Shown: piece by piece, positions 35,266 through 46,138 of the stretch
Layout of the letters: every line of letters starts with the position of its first letter
Position numbering within the stretch: position 1 is the stretch's first letter
NCBI GenBank assembly: GCA_910589415.1
Contig: OU342633.1
Location: 39,748,210-39,812,209, forward strand
Origin: Malachius bipustulatus
Taxonomy: Eukaryota > Arthropoda > Insecta > Coleoptera > Melyridae
DNA: 64,000 nt
Reading direction: 5' to 3'
Notes under the pieces: generated by a model
What the model was told of the DNA's origin: nothing
Seen by the model: the letters and a program-made list of their open reading frames with translations, nothing else
The model's database searches: none
Translations under genes and position numbers: made by a program

Positions 35266-35903
35266 CTTAATTAGGTATTGAAAGATAAATCATTTGATCA
35301 AGAAGAGCACCCAAGTGCCAAGTGGATGAGGTCGCTTCCCGTTAGTGTGATATAATGTATATAGAACATAATAATCCTGTTCAATTATTCGCCTAGTCCT
35401 CTATAATTCGACGAAAAATGCAATCAATAATTAATTATTTATTGAATCAAAGCGGAAAACACGGAATTTTGTGTGGGTGCTGGGTGGTCGATGCATACGG
35501 GTGAGTCTAAATCCAAAAAATGCGACCTCCTACCCCTTGTGGAAAAGCCGTCATTTTTTGGTTTTAGGGGATTAATTTGGTTTTTGAATTTTACAATGTT
35601 AATTAAGTTTTTGTCAAAAAAGTGTAATTATTTGCTTTACGGAGAAAAAAAATTCTCTACAAATTTGCATCCATAATTTTTGCATTGTTTTATTTTTTAA
35701 TTATAGTGTACCATGACAAGGTATTTAGATTTACTTCAATTATTGGGTCATGTGTTCAAAAAATGAATTTTTGTTGAAAGCACTAAATCAAGTAGTGATT
35801 TATGGACAAAGTATATGCACTCCAGAATGATTTTTTGAGCAGAATTGTATTTTTGTAAATGAATATTCGAATGAGCAGAATTGTAAATAATAGGTACTCT
35901 CTA
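35266..35903. repeat. Spacer of unit C (tandem-array spacer)
   Basis: Continues the paralogous spacer after the LINE. It matches 23610-24250 closely, including CAAAGCGGAAAACACGGAAT and GTGTGGGTG...GGGTGGTCGATGCAT. It ends at the retrotransposon target site CTCTCTAAAGG. Confidence 0.8.
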
Positions 35904-35907
35904 AAGG

Positions 35908-38139
35908 TGTAGCGTGCGCTTTTCCGTAGTTATCCCGAATGAATTTACACATGGAAGGACTTCCAAGATGGCGTTTCTTTGGTTTGGTGCCCTCCGCAAG
36001 TTCTATAGTTTGAGGTATAGTAACGGGATCGAGTTATGAGTCTGTCAGTCAGAGTCTTGTCAACTGCCACTCGGTGAAGTGACCGACCGAGGTAGTAGAC
36101 GGCTGGTCTTGCGCGGGGTTATCGATTAACAAAGGGGCCGAGGACAGGGAAGATCGTCGGGCGGTCGCGCTCTCTGTCGAAAACCATCATGATGTGAAGA
36201 TGTGAGTGGAGCAATTTGTTGTTTATAGTGTTGTATTGTTCTTGCTGGAAAATTCAGGTATGGAGTTTGTTTGGTTCTATTTTAGTAAAAAAACTAATGT
36301 TCTTGTTATTTCCTAAATCAGGAGAAATCAATTTCATCTATGTGAGTGTGGAGATGTAGATTCAAGTAACCTGAAAGGACGAAGGAGTTCTTTTGGTAAA
36401 ATTAAAGATGGCGATTAGTAGAATTTTAGGTGTTTATAATTTGTTCTCGTTGCAGGGTCCCTCCTTAGGGGTGGATCTATAATAAGATCTATCGTTTAGT
36501 CGTTTATTTTATTTCCAAAATGTGCTGATGGTGGTCTCCGTTGAGAAATATCCCATTTTCAAGCACTGGGTAGAAGAGCATAATTCTTTTTGGAAGTAAT
36601 GGCGTTCTACAGACAAAGCCGGACCTAGCCAACTGGAGAGGGAGTAGGCATCTCAGTCTATCTCATTTCTTTTGGATCTTTCTGTTGCAGTCACGTTTCA
36701 TCAAGAAATGATTGGAACTTCAAAGGTACTTTGTAAATTCTTTTGTTTCATTTAGTTTACATTGAATTTCTCTCTAAAAAGAGAGGAAGTAACTTCATCA
36801 GATTGCGTTATTGATTTTATCAAGATGGGAATTTTTATTATTTTAATAATTGGGAAATACTTCCCCAATGTTGTTAGTTTTAGCTAGTGAGTAGAAATGT
36901 TCAATTTAGTATTTAATCTTAATCTAAATTAATTATCAGGGAGAATTAATTGGCCAAATTTAGTTAGTGTTAAGAATGTGAATTTTTTTGTCAAGTACCT
37001 AATGAAGGTAATTGGTGATCTCGTTGATCAACCAATTACCTTCATTAGGTACTTGACAAAAAAATTCACATTCTTAACACTAACTAAATTTGGCCAATTA
37101 ATTCTCCCTGATAATTAATTTAGATTAAGATTAAATACTAAATTGAACATTTCTACTCACTAGCTAAAACTAACAACATTGGGGAAGTATTTCCCAATTA
37201 TTAAAATAATAAAAATTCCCATCTTGATAAAATCAATAACGCAATCTGATGAAGTTACTTCCTCTCTTTTTAGAGAGAAATTCAATGTAAACTAAATGAA
37301 ACAAAAGAATTTACAAAGTACCTTTGAAGTTCCAATCATTTCTTGATGAAACGTGACTGCAACAGAAAGATCCAAAAGAAATGAGATAGACTGAGATGCC
37401 TACTCCCTCTCCAGTTGGCTAGGTCCGGCTTTGTCTGTAGAACGCCATTACTTCCAAAAAGAATTATGCTCTTCTACCCAGTGCTTGAAAATGGGATATT
37501 TCTCAACGGAGACCACCATCAGCACATTTTGGAAATAAAATAAACGACTAAACGATAGATCTTATTATAGATCCACCCCTAAGGAGGGACCCTGCAACGA
37601 GAACAAATTATAAACACCTAAAATTCTACTAATCGCCATCTTTAATTTTACCAAAAGAACTCCTTCGTCCTTTCAGGTTACTTGAATCTACATCTCCACA
37701 CTCACATAGATGAAATTGATTTCTCCTGATTTAGGAAATAACAAGAACATTAGTTTTTTTACTAAAATAGAACCAAACAAACTCCATACCTGAATTTTCC
37801 AGCAAGAACAATACAACACTATAAACAACAAATTGCTCCACTCACATCTTCACATCATGATGGTTTTCGACAGAGAGCGCGACCGCCCGACGATCTTCCC
37901 TGTCCTCGGCCCCTTTGTTAATCGATAACCCCGCGCAAGACCAGCCGTCTACTACCTCGGTCGGTCACTTCACCGAGTGGCAGTTGACAAGACTCTGACT
38001 GACAGACTCATAACTCGATCCCGTTACTATACCTCAAACTATAGAACTTGCGGAGGGCACCAAACCAAAGAAACGCCATCTTGGAAGTCCTTCCATGTGT
38101 AAATTCATTCGGGATAACTACGGAAAAGCGCACGCTACA
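35908..38139. repeat. Left foldback LTR composite (arms of 1109 bp)
   Basis: 35908-37016 and 37031-38139 are reverse complements of equal length that looked identical wherever compared, with a 14-base centre (GATCTCGTTGATCA). The centre lies at an ATTGGT/ACCAAT inverted microhomology within the LTR. The inner arm ends at the polypurine tract and is the expected 3' LTR start of the minus-oriented interior; the outer arm is the LTR start in the opposite orientation. Confidence 0.9.
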
Positions 38140-38149
38140 CCACTCCTCC
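38140..38149 (-). other. Polypurine tract
   Basis: Minus strand GGAGGAGTGG directly before the LTR start TGTAGCG. It serves as the plus-strand DNA primer in reverse transcription, and its position confirms the minus orientation of the interior. Confidence 0.7.
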
Positions 38150-38254
38150 AACCAAAATAAAAAAATGGGATAACATACCATTTTTTTTGCTCATCAAGAA
38201 CACAAGAAAATATCCTCTAGACTCTCCATTGACTTCTATGTACATATATACAAC

Positions 38255-38540
38255 GCTCTTCCTAAAGAACAAAATGGTCTCACTGACCGTACCAAGAGAC
38301 TAATTATAATTGTTCTTCCTAAAGAAACAAAATGGTCTCACTGACCGTACTAATAGACTAATCATAAATGTTCTTCCTAAAGAAACAAAATGGTCTCACT
38401 GACCGTACTAATAGACTAATCATAAATGTTCTTCCTAAAGAAACAAAATGGTCTCACTGACCGTACTAATAGACTAATCAATTGTTCTTCCTAAAGAAAC
38501 AAAATGGTCTCACTGACCGTACCAACAGACTAATCAATTT
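38255..38540. repeat. 58-bp tandem repeats, five copies
   Basis: The motif starting TGTTCTTCCTAAAGAAACAA and including ATGGTCTCACTGACCGTAC occurs with spacings of 58, 58 and 56 bp (starts at 38311, 38369, 38427, 38483), after a diverged first copy at about 38255. It lies in the 1.6-kb untranslated stretch between pol and the LTR. Each unit contains GGTC/GACC inverted motifs. Confidence 0.9.
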
Positions 38541-39716
38541 CGCCTACCCCGACCCGTTCACCTACGAATATTGAAATTGAAATACAGCAAAACACTTATC
38601 CCACAGAAGGAAGTTAAATTTCACTTCATTTGGGCGCCTCTCAGCAAACACCTTTGCTCGACGCTTACTAGCGGTAGACACGATGACTCAGAACTGGTAC
38701 GGTTGGCTGCCTTGTGACTGCGACTGAGCTGTTCCTCTTCGGCTTTCCTTTCTCCGATACCAACTTGGTGACTGGAATGCAGAAACAGGGGAACGCTTAT
38801 TCCAGTACCTTGAAGATACCGGAGGGCCCCAACTGCCTCACAGAAACTAACTCAACCTCTCTAAATGTGCAACAATACCTGTGGAAGTTATAATTATTAA
38901 TCTTGAAAACAACAATGCAAAAACATCAACTGACTAATTGGGTTAGTAATTAGTCCTAACTAAAATTCAAAATGAAATTTCGAAAAACTAAACGTTAGTC
39001 AAAATTACCCTAAAATGTAAATAGATCCTTTTAGAAATCTTAATGTGAACTACCTGAACTACTAAAGACAAAACTTTACTCAAAACTTACAAATAGTTAC
39101 TCAAAACTACTTGACGGTACTCAAAAACTGTCTGGTAAATATTAGTGAAGACTTCTGTGATAGATTTGATAGACACAACATAACTAAGACTTATTTAGAA
39201 AGAAAAGACATCAGCTCAAGACTAAAATTCGTTTAGTTGATTTCCTAAACTGACACTAATCTTCCAAAAATTTTCTCCTTACTCAAAAAGATAGAAAACT
39301 GCTCTTGGTAATCCAACAAATTTATACTCAATATCAGAATTACCAGAATTCAGAATTCCTGAAATTCTTTAATTAATTTTGACATGTGATTTAGGGTAGC
39401 TAATCCTAAACACAGTCTACCTCACATAGATCTGAAAATTTTTCCTACTAACGTACCAACAAGGTAGGATTTTCATCTCTAAGGACCTCACACAGACCTC
39501 CAGGACTTACACCAATGGGCTGCCTATTGGCTCCGGGATGCAAAAGATACCTAACACAGACCTGGAGAACTTCCACACGGCATTGAACTCCAAAGTTCTG
39601 TGACCTAAAAATCTCTATCACATCTAAACTAAATTTACTCAGGACATTAGACAAAAGATAAGATTTACTAACTAACAACAACGATTTCCAAAATGATCCT
39701 TACTAAAACAAAATTA
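38541..39716. other. Non-coding region 3' of pol in the retrotransposon
   Basis: About 1.2 kb between the pol stop and the 58-bp repeats without a convincing frame. The 77-codon minus frame (39448-39681) has no recognisable domain. In related elements this is where an env-like gene could lie; none is evident. Confidence 0.6.
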
Positions 39717-42700
39717 CTAATCATCGATACTTACAAAGGGTTTAAGATCCTGAATGTGGAATTCACCCAAATTCTTCCCTGACTCATTACTCAACTCAAC
39801 AACTAAACCACTCCCTTTAACTTTCGTTATGAGAGCAGGAACATATTTAGGGGCTAGTTTCTTAGCGAAACCAGTCACCTTATCAGAAAGTACAAAATTT
39901 TTCTTCCAGACCTTGTCACCTACTTGATAACGAATGTCTCTTCGTCTCAGATTGTACCTGGAAGAATTTTTGTCATACGCTTTCTGAACTCGAGCCTGAA
40001 TTTGTGGGTACAATTTCGGAACTTTCGAAATTTCCGATTGCCACTTTAACTTATCCGAAATTTGAACTGGATCATACGAATTCAAACCTACGTCACCATA
40101 ATACTGTCCATCCACCGGGACATTTCTACCAAAGATAAGAAAAGCAGGAGTAAAACCAGTGGCTTCATGCTCTGCTGTCCGAATAGCTTGTGCAATCTCA
40201 TGCAAATGTTCATCCCAAGTTCTGTGGTCTTCCTTAACATAGGAGCTAATTGCAGAACCTAACACTTTATTTACCCTCTCAGTAGGGTTAACTTGGGGAT
40301 GATAACGTGCATTATACCAAACTCGCTGTACATGATACTTTTTCATAAGTGCCTTAAATTCCTTAGATGTAAATTGCACACCGTTATCACAAACCACAAT
40401 CTGAGGTACCCCGTATATCAAGAATACCTGGTTCTCTAAAAACTTGGCAACTTTCGAAGCTGTAGCTTTCGAAAGGGGCTGGACCAAAACGAATCTTGAA
40501 AAAGCATCTGTGACAACCAACAATTGTGTATTTCCGGACTTAGACCGTGGAAATGGTCCCATCAAATCTAAAGAAATCATCTGAAATGGAAAGTCGACAG
40601 ATCTCTTCTTACCATAAGCTCCGGCAGGAAGTTTATTGGTGGATTTGTGTGCTCCACACGTAGTACAAGATGACACGTACCTCCTAACCGTCTCTCTAAT
40701 ACCAGGCCAATAATACCTCTCTAGAATTCGTGCCAAGGTCTTATGCACTCCCAAATGAGCTGCTGTTGGACTATCATGACATTGCTCAAGAATTTCCTTT
40801 CGATTTTCTGTAGGAACTACCAACTTCCAGTTTGACTGGTTCGTTTCAATGTCATGCTTATTCTTAATGTGCTTATAAATAGCACTACCTTGCACGAGAA
40901 AATTTGGATACTTTTGTGGATCACATTGTATCTTATTGATCATATCAGCATACCATTGGTCAGGAATTAAATTCTGAACTTCAACTGAAGCAATCTGTCT
41001 CGAAAGCAAATCCGGTACTACCATATCCTTTCCTGGACGATGAACTATCTTGAACTTAAAACAACTAAGCCTAACTGTCCAACGGGCGATACGACCCATG
41101 GGATCTTTAATTCTGTACAGCCACTGTAAACTGGCATGATCAGTTACTACAGTGAATTCTGCGCCCTCAACATAACCTCTAAATTTCTCAATACCAAAGA
41201 TAACTGCCAAACATTCTTTCTCCGTCGCCATGTACTTGGTTTCGGCCTTAGAAAGTTTTCTGGACGCATAAGCGATAGGATGTTCAAAGCCGTCTCGAAG
41301 CTGGTATAATACTGCCCCAATGCCGACGTCACTTGCGTCCGTCTGGATAAAGAATGGCTTATCGAAATCCGGGCTAACAAGAATAGGATTAGAGATCAAT
41401 CTCTCCTTCAAATTACATAAGGCTGACTCGGCTGTTTCAGCCCAAACAATGGGGGCATTCTTTATTCGACCTTTAATGATCGAGGTGATTGGTTCAGAAA
41501 TGGTCGAAAAGTCCTTAATAAACTTTCTATACCATTGCAACACTCCCATTATCCTTCGAACCTCGGTAGTGTTTCGCGGAGATGGCATTTCCGCTATAGC
41601 CTTGACCTTATCTGGGTCAGTTCTTAGCCCATTCCTATCTACTATGTAACCCAAAAATGTTAGGGAATCTCTACAAAATTGGCATTTCGGAATATTCACC
41701 TTCAGACCCGCAGAAAACAAAATCTCAAAAACTTCATTCAACAACCTGACATGTTCATCAAAATCCTCAGAAACACAAACGATATCATCAAGATACACAA
41801 AAACCTTATCTTCAAATTTTGGATCCATAAATAATCTGTCCATCAACCGCTGTTGTGTCTGCGCGGCATTACATAGACCGAACGGCATAACTACAAATTG
41901 AAAAAGACCTCTCCCTTGAACTTGGAAAGCTGTCTTTTGCTTCGATGTTTCTTCTAAAGGAATATTCCAGAAAGCCTTAGTAATATCGATGGAAGAAAGA
42001 TATTTCTTACCACCTACCTTATTCAAAATATTATCAATCAATGGCAAGGGATAAGAATCCTTAACCGTTACCTGATTCAAACCTCTGCCATCAAAACATA
42101 ACCTATATGTACCTGGTTCTGATTTTGGAACCATTAAAATTGGGGATGCCCATGCAGACATACTTTTCTCAATTACTCCAGACTCTAACATAGCATCGAT
42201 CTCCTTATGCAAAATTTTATTAAGCATCGGCGATAATGGATATTGCCTTTGCTTAACTGGTCTAGCCTCACCAGTGTCTATAAAATGAGAGATGATATTT
42301 GTTCTCCCTGGTGCTGTTGACGACAAAGTCTCAAATTTAGTAATAACTTCAGACAACACCTTGCCCTGATCAGATGAAAGCTCGGCTAGAAAAGTATTAG
42401 AATCTGCCTTGGAAGAAGTTGATGCCTCAATTTGTCCTACCTGATAAGACCTGTTCTTAAAATTTAAATTGATGTTCGACAATCTACAAAAATCTGCACC
42501 CAAAATAATGGAATGCGAAATAGAAGGTACTACAGCAAATCTCAAATCGATAACCTTATTCTCAAAACTTACCGGAAACGTAACAAAACCTAACAACTCC
42601 TGTGAGCTACCGTCTGCAATAGTCACATTCGTCCCATCCAAATCCTTGACAAAAGTGTCATTACCTTCCCATAAAATTTCCACATTGGAACCCAAAATCG

Positions 42701-42878
42701 ATAAATTTGCACCAGTATCCAATAAACCCAAATATTGTCTATCTTCAATAACTATAGGTATATAAGGCCTATTATCATGTAACTTTTTCTTAAACATCGG
42801 ACAAATATCAGTATCACCCCTATCCAAATCTACACTCATCAACTTATTATTACAGTGGTTAGGTTCATTACCTACCAC
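39717..42878 (-). CDS. pol: Retrotransposon Pol (PR-RT-RNaseH-INT), intact
   Basis: 1053 codons from the GTG at 42878. The frame is open farther upstream and overlaps the gag end, so the real product is probably a Gag-Pol fusion made by frameshifting, without its own start. Domains in order: aspartic protease (LLDTGANLSILGS, residues about 52-64), reverse transcriptase (SPILMVPK, MPFGLCNA, catalytic VYLDDIVCVS), RNase H (FIQTDASDVGIGAVLYQ), integrase zinc-binding H-H-C-C (HLGVHKTL ... CTTCGAH) and DDE core (LDLMGP, VCDNGVQFTS, NPTERVNK). A C-terminal GPY-like region with YQVGDKVWKKN follows. The order with integrase last is that of Ty3/gypsy. No internal stop was found, so the element may be recently active. 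Confidence 0.93.
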   Translation of the reverse strand: MVGNEPNHCNNKLMSVDLDRGDTDICPMFKKKLHDNRPYIPIVIEDRQYLGLLDTGANLSILGSNVEILWEGNDTFVKDLDGTNVTIADGSSQELLGFVTFPVSFENKVIDLRFAVVPSISHSIILGADFCRLSNINLNFKNRSYQVGQIEASTSSKADSNTFLAELSSDQGKVLSEVITKFETLSSTAPGRTNIISHFIDTGEARPVKQRQYPLSPMLNKILHKEIDAMLESGVIEKSMSAWASPILMVPKSEPGTYRLCFDGRGLNQVTVKDSYPLPLIDNILNKVGGKKYLSSIDITKAFWNIPLEETSKQKTAFQVQGRGLFQFVVMPFGLCNAAQTQQRLMDRLFMDPKFEDKVFVYLDDIVCVSEDFDEHVRLLNEVFEILFSAGLKVNIPKCQFCRDSLTFLGYIVDRNGLRTDPDKVKAIAEMPSPRNTTEVRRIMGVLQWYRKFIKDFSTISEPITSIIKGRIKNAPIVWAETAESALCNLKERLISNPILVSPDFDKPFFIQTDASDVGIGAVLYQLRDGFEHPIAYASRKLSKAETKYMATEKECLAVIFGIEKFRGYVEGAEFTVVTDHASLQWLYRIKDPMGRIARWTVRLSCFKFKIVHRPGKDMVVPDLLSRQIASVEVQNLIPDQWYADMINKIQCDPQKYPNFLVQGSAIYKHIKNKHDIETNQSNWKLVVPTENRKEILEQCHDSPTAAHLGVHKTLARILERYYWPGIRETVRRYVSSCTTCGAHKSTNKLPAGAYGKKRSVDFPFQMISLDLMGPFPRSKSGNTQLLVVTDAFSRFVLVQPLSKATASKVAKFLENQVFLIYGVPQIVVCDNGVQFTSKEFKALMKKYHVQRVWYNARYHPQVNPTERVNKVLGSAISSYVKEDHRTWDEHLHEIAQAIRTAEHEATGFTPAFLIFGRNVPVDGQYYGDVGLNSYDPVQISDKLKWQSEISKVPKLYPQIQARVQKAYDKNSSRYNLRRRDIRYQVGDKVWKKNFVLSDKVTGFAKKLAPKYVPALITKVKGSGLVVELSNESGKNLGEFHIQDLKPFVSIDD

Positions 42879-42898
42879 TGCCTTATCAATAACTTCAA

Positions 42899-44482
42899 CT
42901 ACTTCGGAATTTTTGGGACTGCGCCTGTCTCCATAGTAGGCTGCTTTCGGGAGTTTGGAACGGTTGTCCCTCGCCGCTCGCCCCCTAAATCGTTTTTTGA
43001 AACTGTGGTAGAATTTGCATTCTCACCACACCTAGGACAGGATCGTTTAGAAACGTCCTTTAGACCACAACCAAAACAGAAAAACTTCCTGGGCTGAGTA
43101 CATTCCATAAACGAATGACCAGCACCATCACAATTCCAACACACCCAACGAGATTTAGATGACAGAAAATCTTCTTTAGGAGTTTTCGACTCCTTTTTCT
43201 TGGGTGGCTCTGTTACTTCAATCACCTGTTCAGGTTTACGGTAAACCTTTTTGTTTACTGCCCAACTATTTGGTGTCGAATTGACAGCTATCTGTCTACA
43301 AAAATATTCTAACTGTTCAAACGACTCTATCTGTAAAAGACATAATTTACTATTCAAATCTGGAGATAAATTTCTCCTTACGATCTTGATTTGTTCTGCA
43401 GTGGACAACGGTACCAAAAGATGAGAAAACTTCATCCTAATCCTAGCCAAAAATGTAACCACACTTTCCCCACTAGTCTGCCTAAATGATCTAATTTCGG
43501 CTAATAAATCTTCATCGTAGTTCGGAGGGATAAACGTTGACCTCAAGCGCCATTCTAATTCGTCCCACGTCCTAACTTGATGTTTAATATTCCTAAACCA
43601 GGAAAGTGCTGGTTCTTTAAAAAGATCCACTGCGCAACTAAACACCTCATCTAAAGGAACTCCTCGAGCCTCACTCAATTCCTTGACACGTTCTAAAAAT
43701 TTCACGACCTCGCAACCCTGTTCTTTCCCAGAAAATGTCAAATTCCACTTATGAACGGGAGTAGATACCTTATTCCTAACGTTAACTTGATTCACCCTTA
43801 AATTCTGCGGAATATTTGAACAATCTGGTACTGAGAAAGGATTCGGACTATATAAGTTATCCCTAGGCAGCTTATCATTAAAACTACCTGGCTCGGAAAC
43901 TGTCAAAAAACTAAAATCTCCAATAAAATCGTCTCTAAAAGGGTTCGTTGCAGAAAGCAATTGTGAACTAGTACTCGTATTGGTTGAAATTGTTTCTACG
44001 ATAGGGCTGCTGTCTACAGTCCACCAAGAATCGACTGGACTAGAGCTTCCAGCTGGCAACAATGGCAACGATGTGTTAACCTCAGAAAACTTCTTACTTA
44101 AATTCTCAAAATCATGACGTATTTGATCTTTTGAAACGACCTCACTAGCACTACAGTCATTTAATCGCCCTATTCTCAGCTTCAAATGAACTATCCTAGA
44201 CAATAATCTGCTATATAATGGAAAATTTTCCTCAATTGATTTAATTTTCCCTAACGACACTTCAATGTTCTTAAGAGTTTGCCTACATGCCTCTGAATCT
44301 TCGTCAAAATCTAACGGTGAAACTGTTGGTACTACTACTTCTGATCTTATCAACCTACTTAATTGGGTCCTACGCATATTATTGTCCCATAAGGGCTCCT
44401 CGTTTCTCAACAAGATCTCATACTTAATCTCCTCAACTCTCAAATGAGCTACTTCAAAGCTAGTCCCTAACTCTGAACTCAT
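42899..44482 (-). CDS. gag: Retrotransposon Gag with zinc knuckles, intact
   Basis: 527 codons from ATG at 44482 to TAG at 42899; upstream codons to 44506 are open but lack an ATG. The middle region has the retrotransposon-gag capsid pattern (FSGKEQGCEVVKFLERVKEL, then ALSWFRNIKHQVRTWDELEW, then FRQTSGESVVTFLARIRMKF). The C-terminus has a CCHC knuckle (CWNCDGAGHSFMEC) followed by a second Cys-rich motif (CFGCGLKDVSKRSCPRC). It would form the particle that packages element RNA. The stop lies just downstream of a slippery heptamer, and pol follows in the -1 frame. Confidence 0.9.
   Translation of the reverse strand: MSSELGTSFEVAHLRVEEIKYEILLRNEEPLWDNNMRRTQLSRLIRSEVVVPTVSPLDFDEDSEACRQTLKNIEVSLGKIKSIEENFPLYSRLLSRIVHLKLRIGRLNDCSASEVVSKDQIRHDFENLSKKFSEVNTSLPLLPAGSSSPVDSWWTVDSSPIVETISTNTSTSSQLLSATNPFRDDFIGDFSFLTVSEPGSFNDKLPRDNLYSPNPFSVPDCSNIPQNLRVNQVNVRNKVSTPVHKWNLTFSGKEQGCEVVKFLERVKELSEARGVPLDEVFSCAVDLFKEPALSWFRNIKHQVRTWDELEWRLRSTFIPPNYDEDLLAEIRSFRQTSGESVVTFLARIRMKFSHLLVPLSTAEQIKIVRRNLSPDLNSKLCLLQIESFEQLEYFCRQIAVNSTPNSWAVNKKVYRKPEQVIEVTEPPKKKESKTPKEDFLSSKSRWVCWNCDGAGHSFMECTQPRKFFCFGCGLKDVSKRSCPRCGENANSTTVSKNDLGGERRGTTVPNSRKQPTMETGAVPKIPK
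42911..42917 (-). promoter_or_regulatory. Candidate -1 frameshift site, C CCA AAA
   Basis: On the minus strand gag codons read GTC CCA AAA ATT CCG AAG TAG. C CCA AAA fits X XXY YYZ exactly, and a -1 slip enters the frame CCC AAA AAT that leads straight into pol. It sits three codons before the gag stop. Confidence 0.7.
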
Positions 44483-44783
44483 CTTGATTAATATAAAGAT
44501 ACACAAATATCAAAACTACAAAAACACTCAAATAGAGAAACCTTGATTTGGAACGCACAATGTATAGGTACCTTATCAATTAGTATTGCTCAAAATTGCA
44601 AAAATATTAGTAGTATTATTTACCGTTGTTAATTAACCTCACTTAATATCATCAAATGTCGTTAATATAGGTACACACTATCTTAAAAATCCAAAACATG
44701 AGTTAGCATAACCACATATAAGTACACATAAACATTAAAAAATTTCTCACAATACAATATTATCCAAAAATAAACTCCGTGCT

Positions 44784-44797
44784 GGACACTGGCACCA
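44784..44797 (-). other. Primer binding site
   Basis: Minus strand TGGTGCCAGTGTCC, two bases after the LTR end (TTACA AA). TGG complements the universal CCA tRNA tail; the tRNA species was not identified. Confidence 0.65.
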
Positions 44798-44799
44798 TT

Positions 44800-45973
44800 T
44801 GTAACCCTTCCTTCGCTCGATCACAAAAAAAAAAATTTTGATTATCAGGCCAAAAAGAAAACTAAAAAAAAAATTAGCGAAAGGAAGGTGTCATTTCCTC
44901 TGATCCCGTTTGTGTACCTTCAAATTTGTTTGTACACAAAACAGGACAGAGGGTGTAAAATATTAAAAAAAGGATGATGATGATGAAACTACAAATTTGT
45001 CGACATGATCGTCTAAATAAATGAAAAATTATAAGATTCAAAATTTACATAACTGACCTGCCCTACGTTGTGTCTTTTTATTATTCAGGCCATACAGATA
45101 CTTAAAATAAAACTCACATAAAAAATTTAACAATTTATTGGACTTCTCCAATTAAAAATATAAAACTTCCCAGCTAACGGTATATTGTATTGTGAGACAA
45201 AAGAAAATTTATCTTGGATTTCTCCCTTATCATCTACATACTAGCAACATTTCTTAAAAATAGAACAATAGTAAACTACAAAAAATTGGTGATCTCGTTG
45301 ATCAACCAATTACCTTCATTAGGTACTTGACAAAAAAATTCACATTCTTAACACTAACTAAATTTGGCCAATTAATTCTCCCTGATAATTAATTTAGATT
45401 AAGATTAAATACTAAATTGAACATTTCTACTCACTAGCTAAAACTAACAACATTGGGGAAGTATTTCCCAATTATTAAAATAATAAAAATTCCCATCTTG
45501 ATAAAATCAATAACGCAATCTGATGAAGTTACTTCCTCTCTTTTTAGAGAGAAATTCAATGTAAATTTTCTTTTGTCTCACAATACAATATACCGTTAGC
45601 TGGGAAGTTTTATATTTTTAATTGGAGAAGTCCAATAAATTGTTAAATTTTTTATGTGAGTTTTATTTTAAGTATCTGTATGGCCTGAATAATAAAAAGA
45701 CACAACGTAGGGCAGGTCAGTTATGTAAATTTTGAATCTTATAATTTTTCATTTATTTAGACGATCATGTCGACAAATTTGTAGTTTCATCATCATCATC
45801 CTTTTTTTAATATTTTACACCCTCTGTCCTGTTTTGTGTACAAACAAATTTGAAGGTACACAAACGGGATCAGAGGAAATGACACCTTCCTTTCGCTAAT
45901 TTTTTTTTTAGTTTTCTTTTTGGCCTGATTAATCAAAATTTTTTTTTTGTGATCGAGCGAAGGAAGGGTTACA
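44800..45973. repeat. Right foldback LTR composite (arms of 412 bp)
   Basis: 44800-45211 and 45562-45973 are reverse complements differing by small indels. The centre (45212-45561) includes 45286-45561, which matches the inner part of the left LTR arm (for example AACATTGGGGAAGTATTTCC). The outer junction GTAAA|TTTTC shows TAAA microhomology. Confidence 0.88.
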
Positions 45974-46138
45974 AAGGGAAGAATTATCGTGGAAGAGGGA
46001 TGAAAAAAAACAGGCTGTAGCTAGTAGGTATTTTTATATTTAATGTGTGTTGATATTTACTGACACAATTCAAAGAACATATAAATAACCATTTAAAAGT
46101 GCACATCAGTACATAGCTAGAATAGTAACTGGTAGTGT

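Larger units (their letters stand above)
35908..45973 (-). mobile_element. 10,066-bp Ty3/gypsy LTR retrotransposon, internally inverted
   Basis: Bounded by AAGG (35904-35907 and 45974-45977), with the empty site CTCTCTAAAGGGAAGAATT preserved at about 24247. Outer ends are TGTAGCGTGCGC (left) and GGAAGGGTTACA (right), which are the LTR start and end of a plus-oriented element. The interior (polypurine tract, pol, gag, primer site) instead runs on the minus strand. Each LTR is consequently a foldback composite: 35908-38139 contains the LTR 5' part twice, head to head, and 44800-45973 contains the LTR 3' part twice. From the pieces I infer a full LTR of about 1.61 kb. gag and pol are open, so the copy is young. 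Classification rests on the PR-RT-RNaseH-INT order and YLDD motif. No env-like ORF is seen. Confidence 0.9.

Noticed and set aside
35908..38139. Inverted 1.1-kb arms first read as a separate foldback transposon
   Set aside because: Inner arm abuts the polypurine tract, and the outer end shares the AAGG duplication with the far end at 45973, so it is part of the gypsy element.
38255..38540. Regular 58-bp repeats considered as a CRISPR array
   Set aside because: Units are contiguous near-identical tandem repeats without unique spacers, in an insect retrotransposon.
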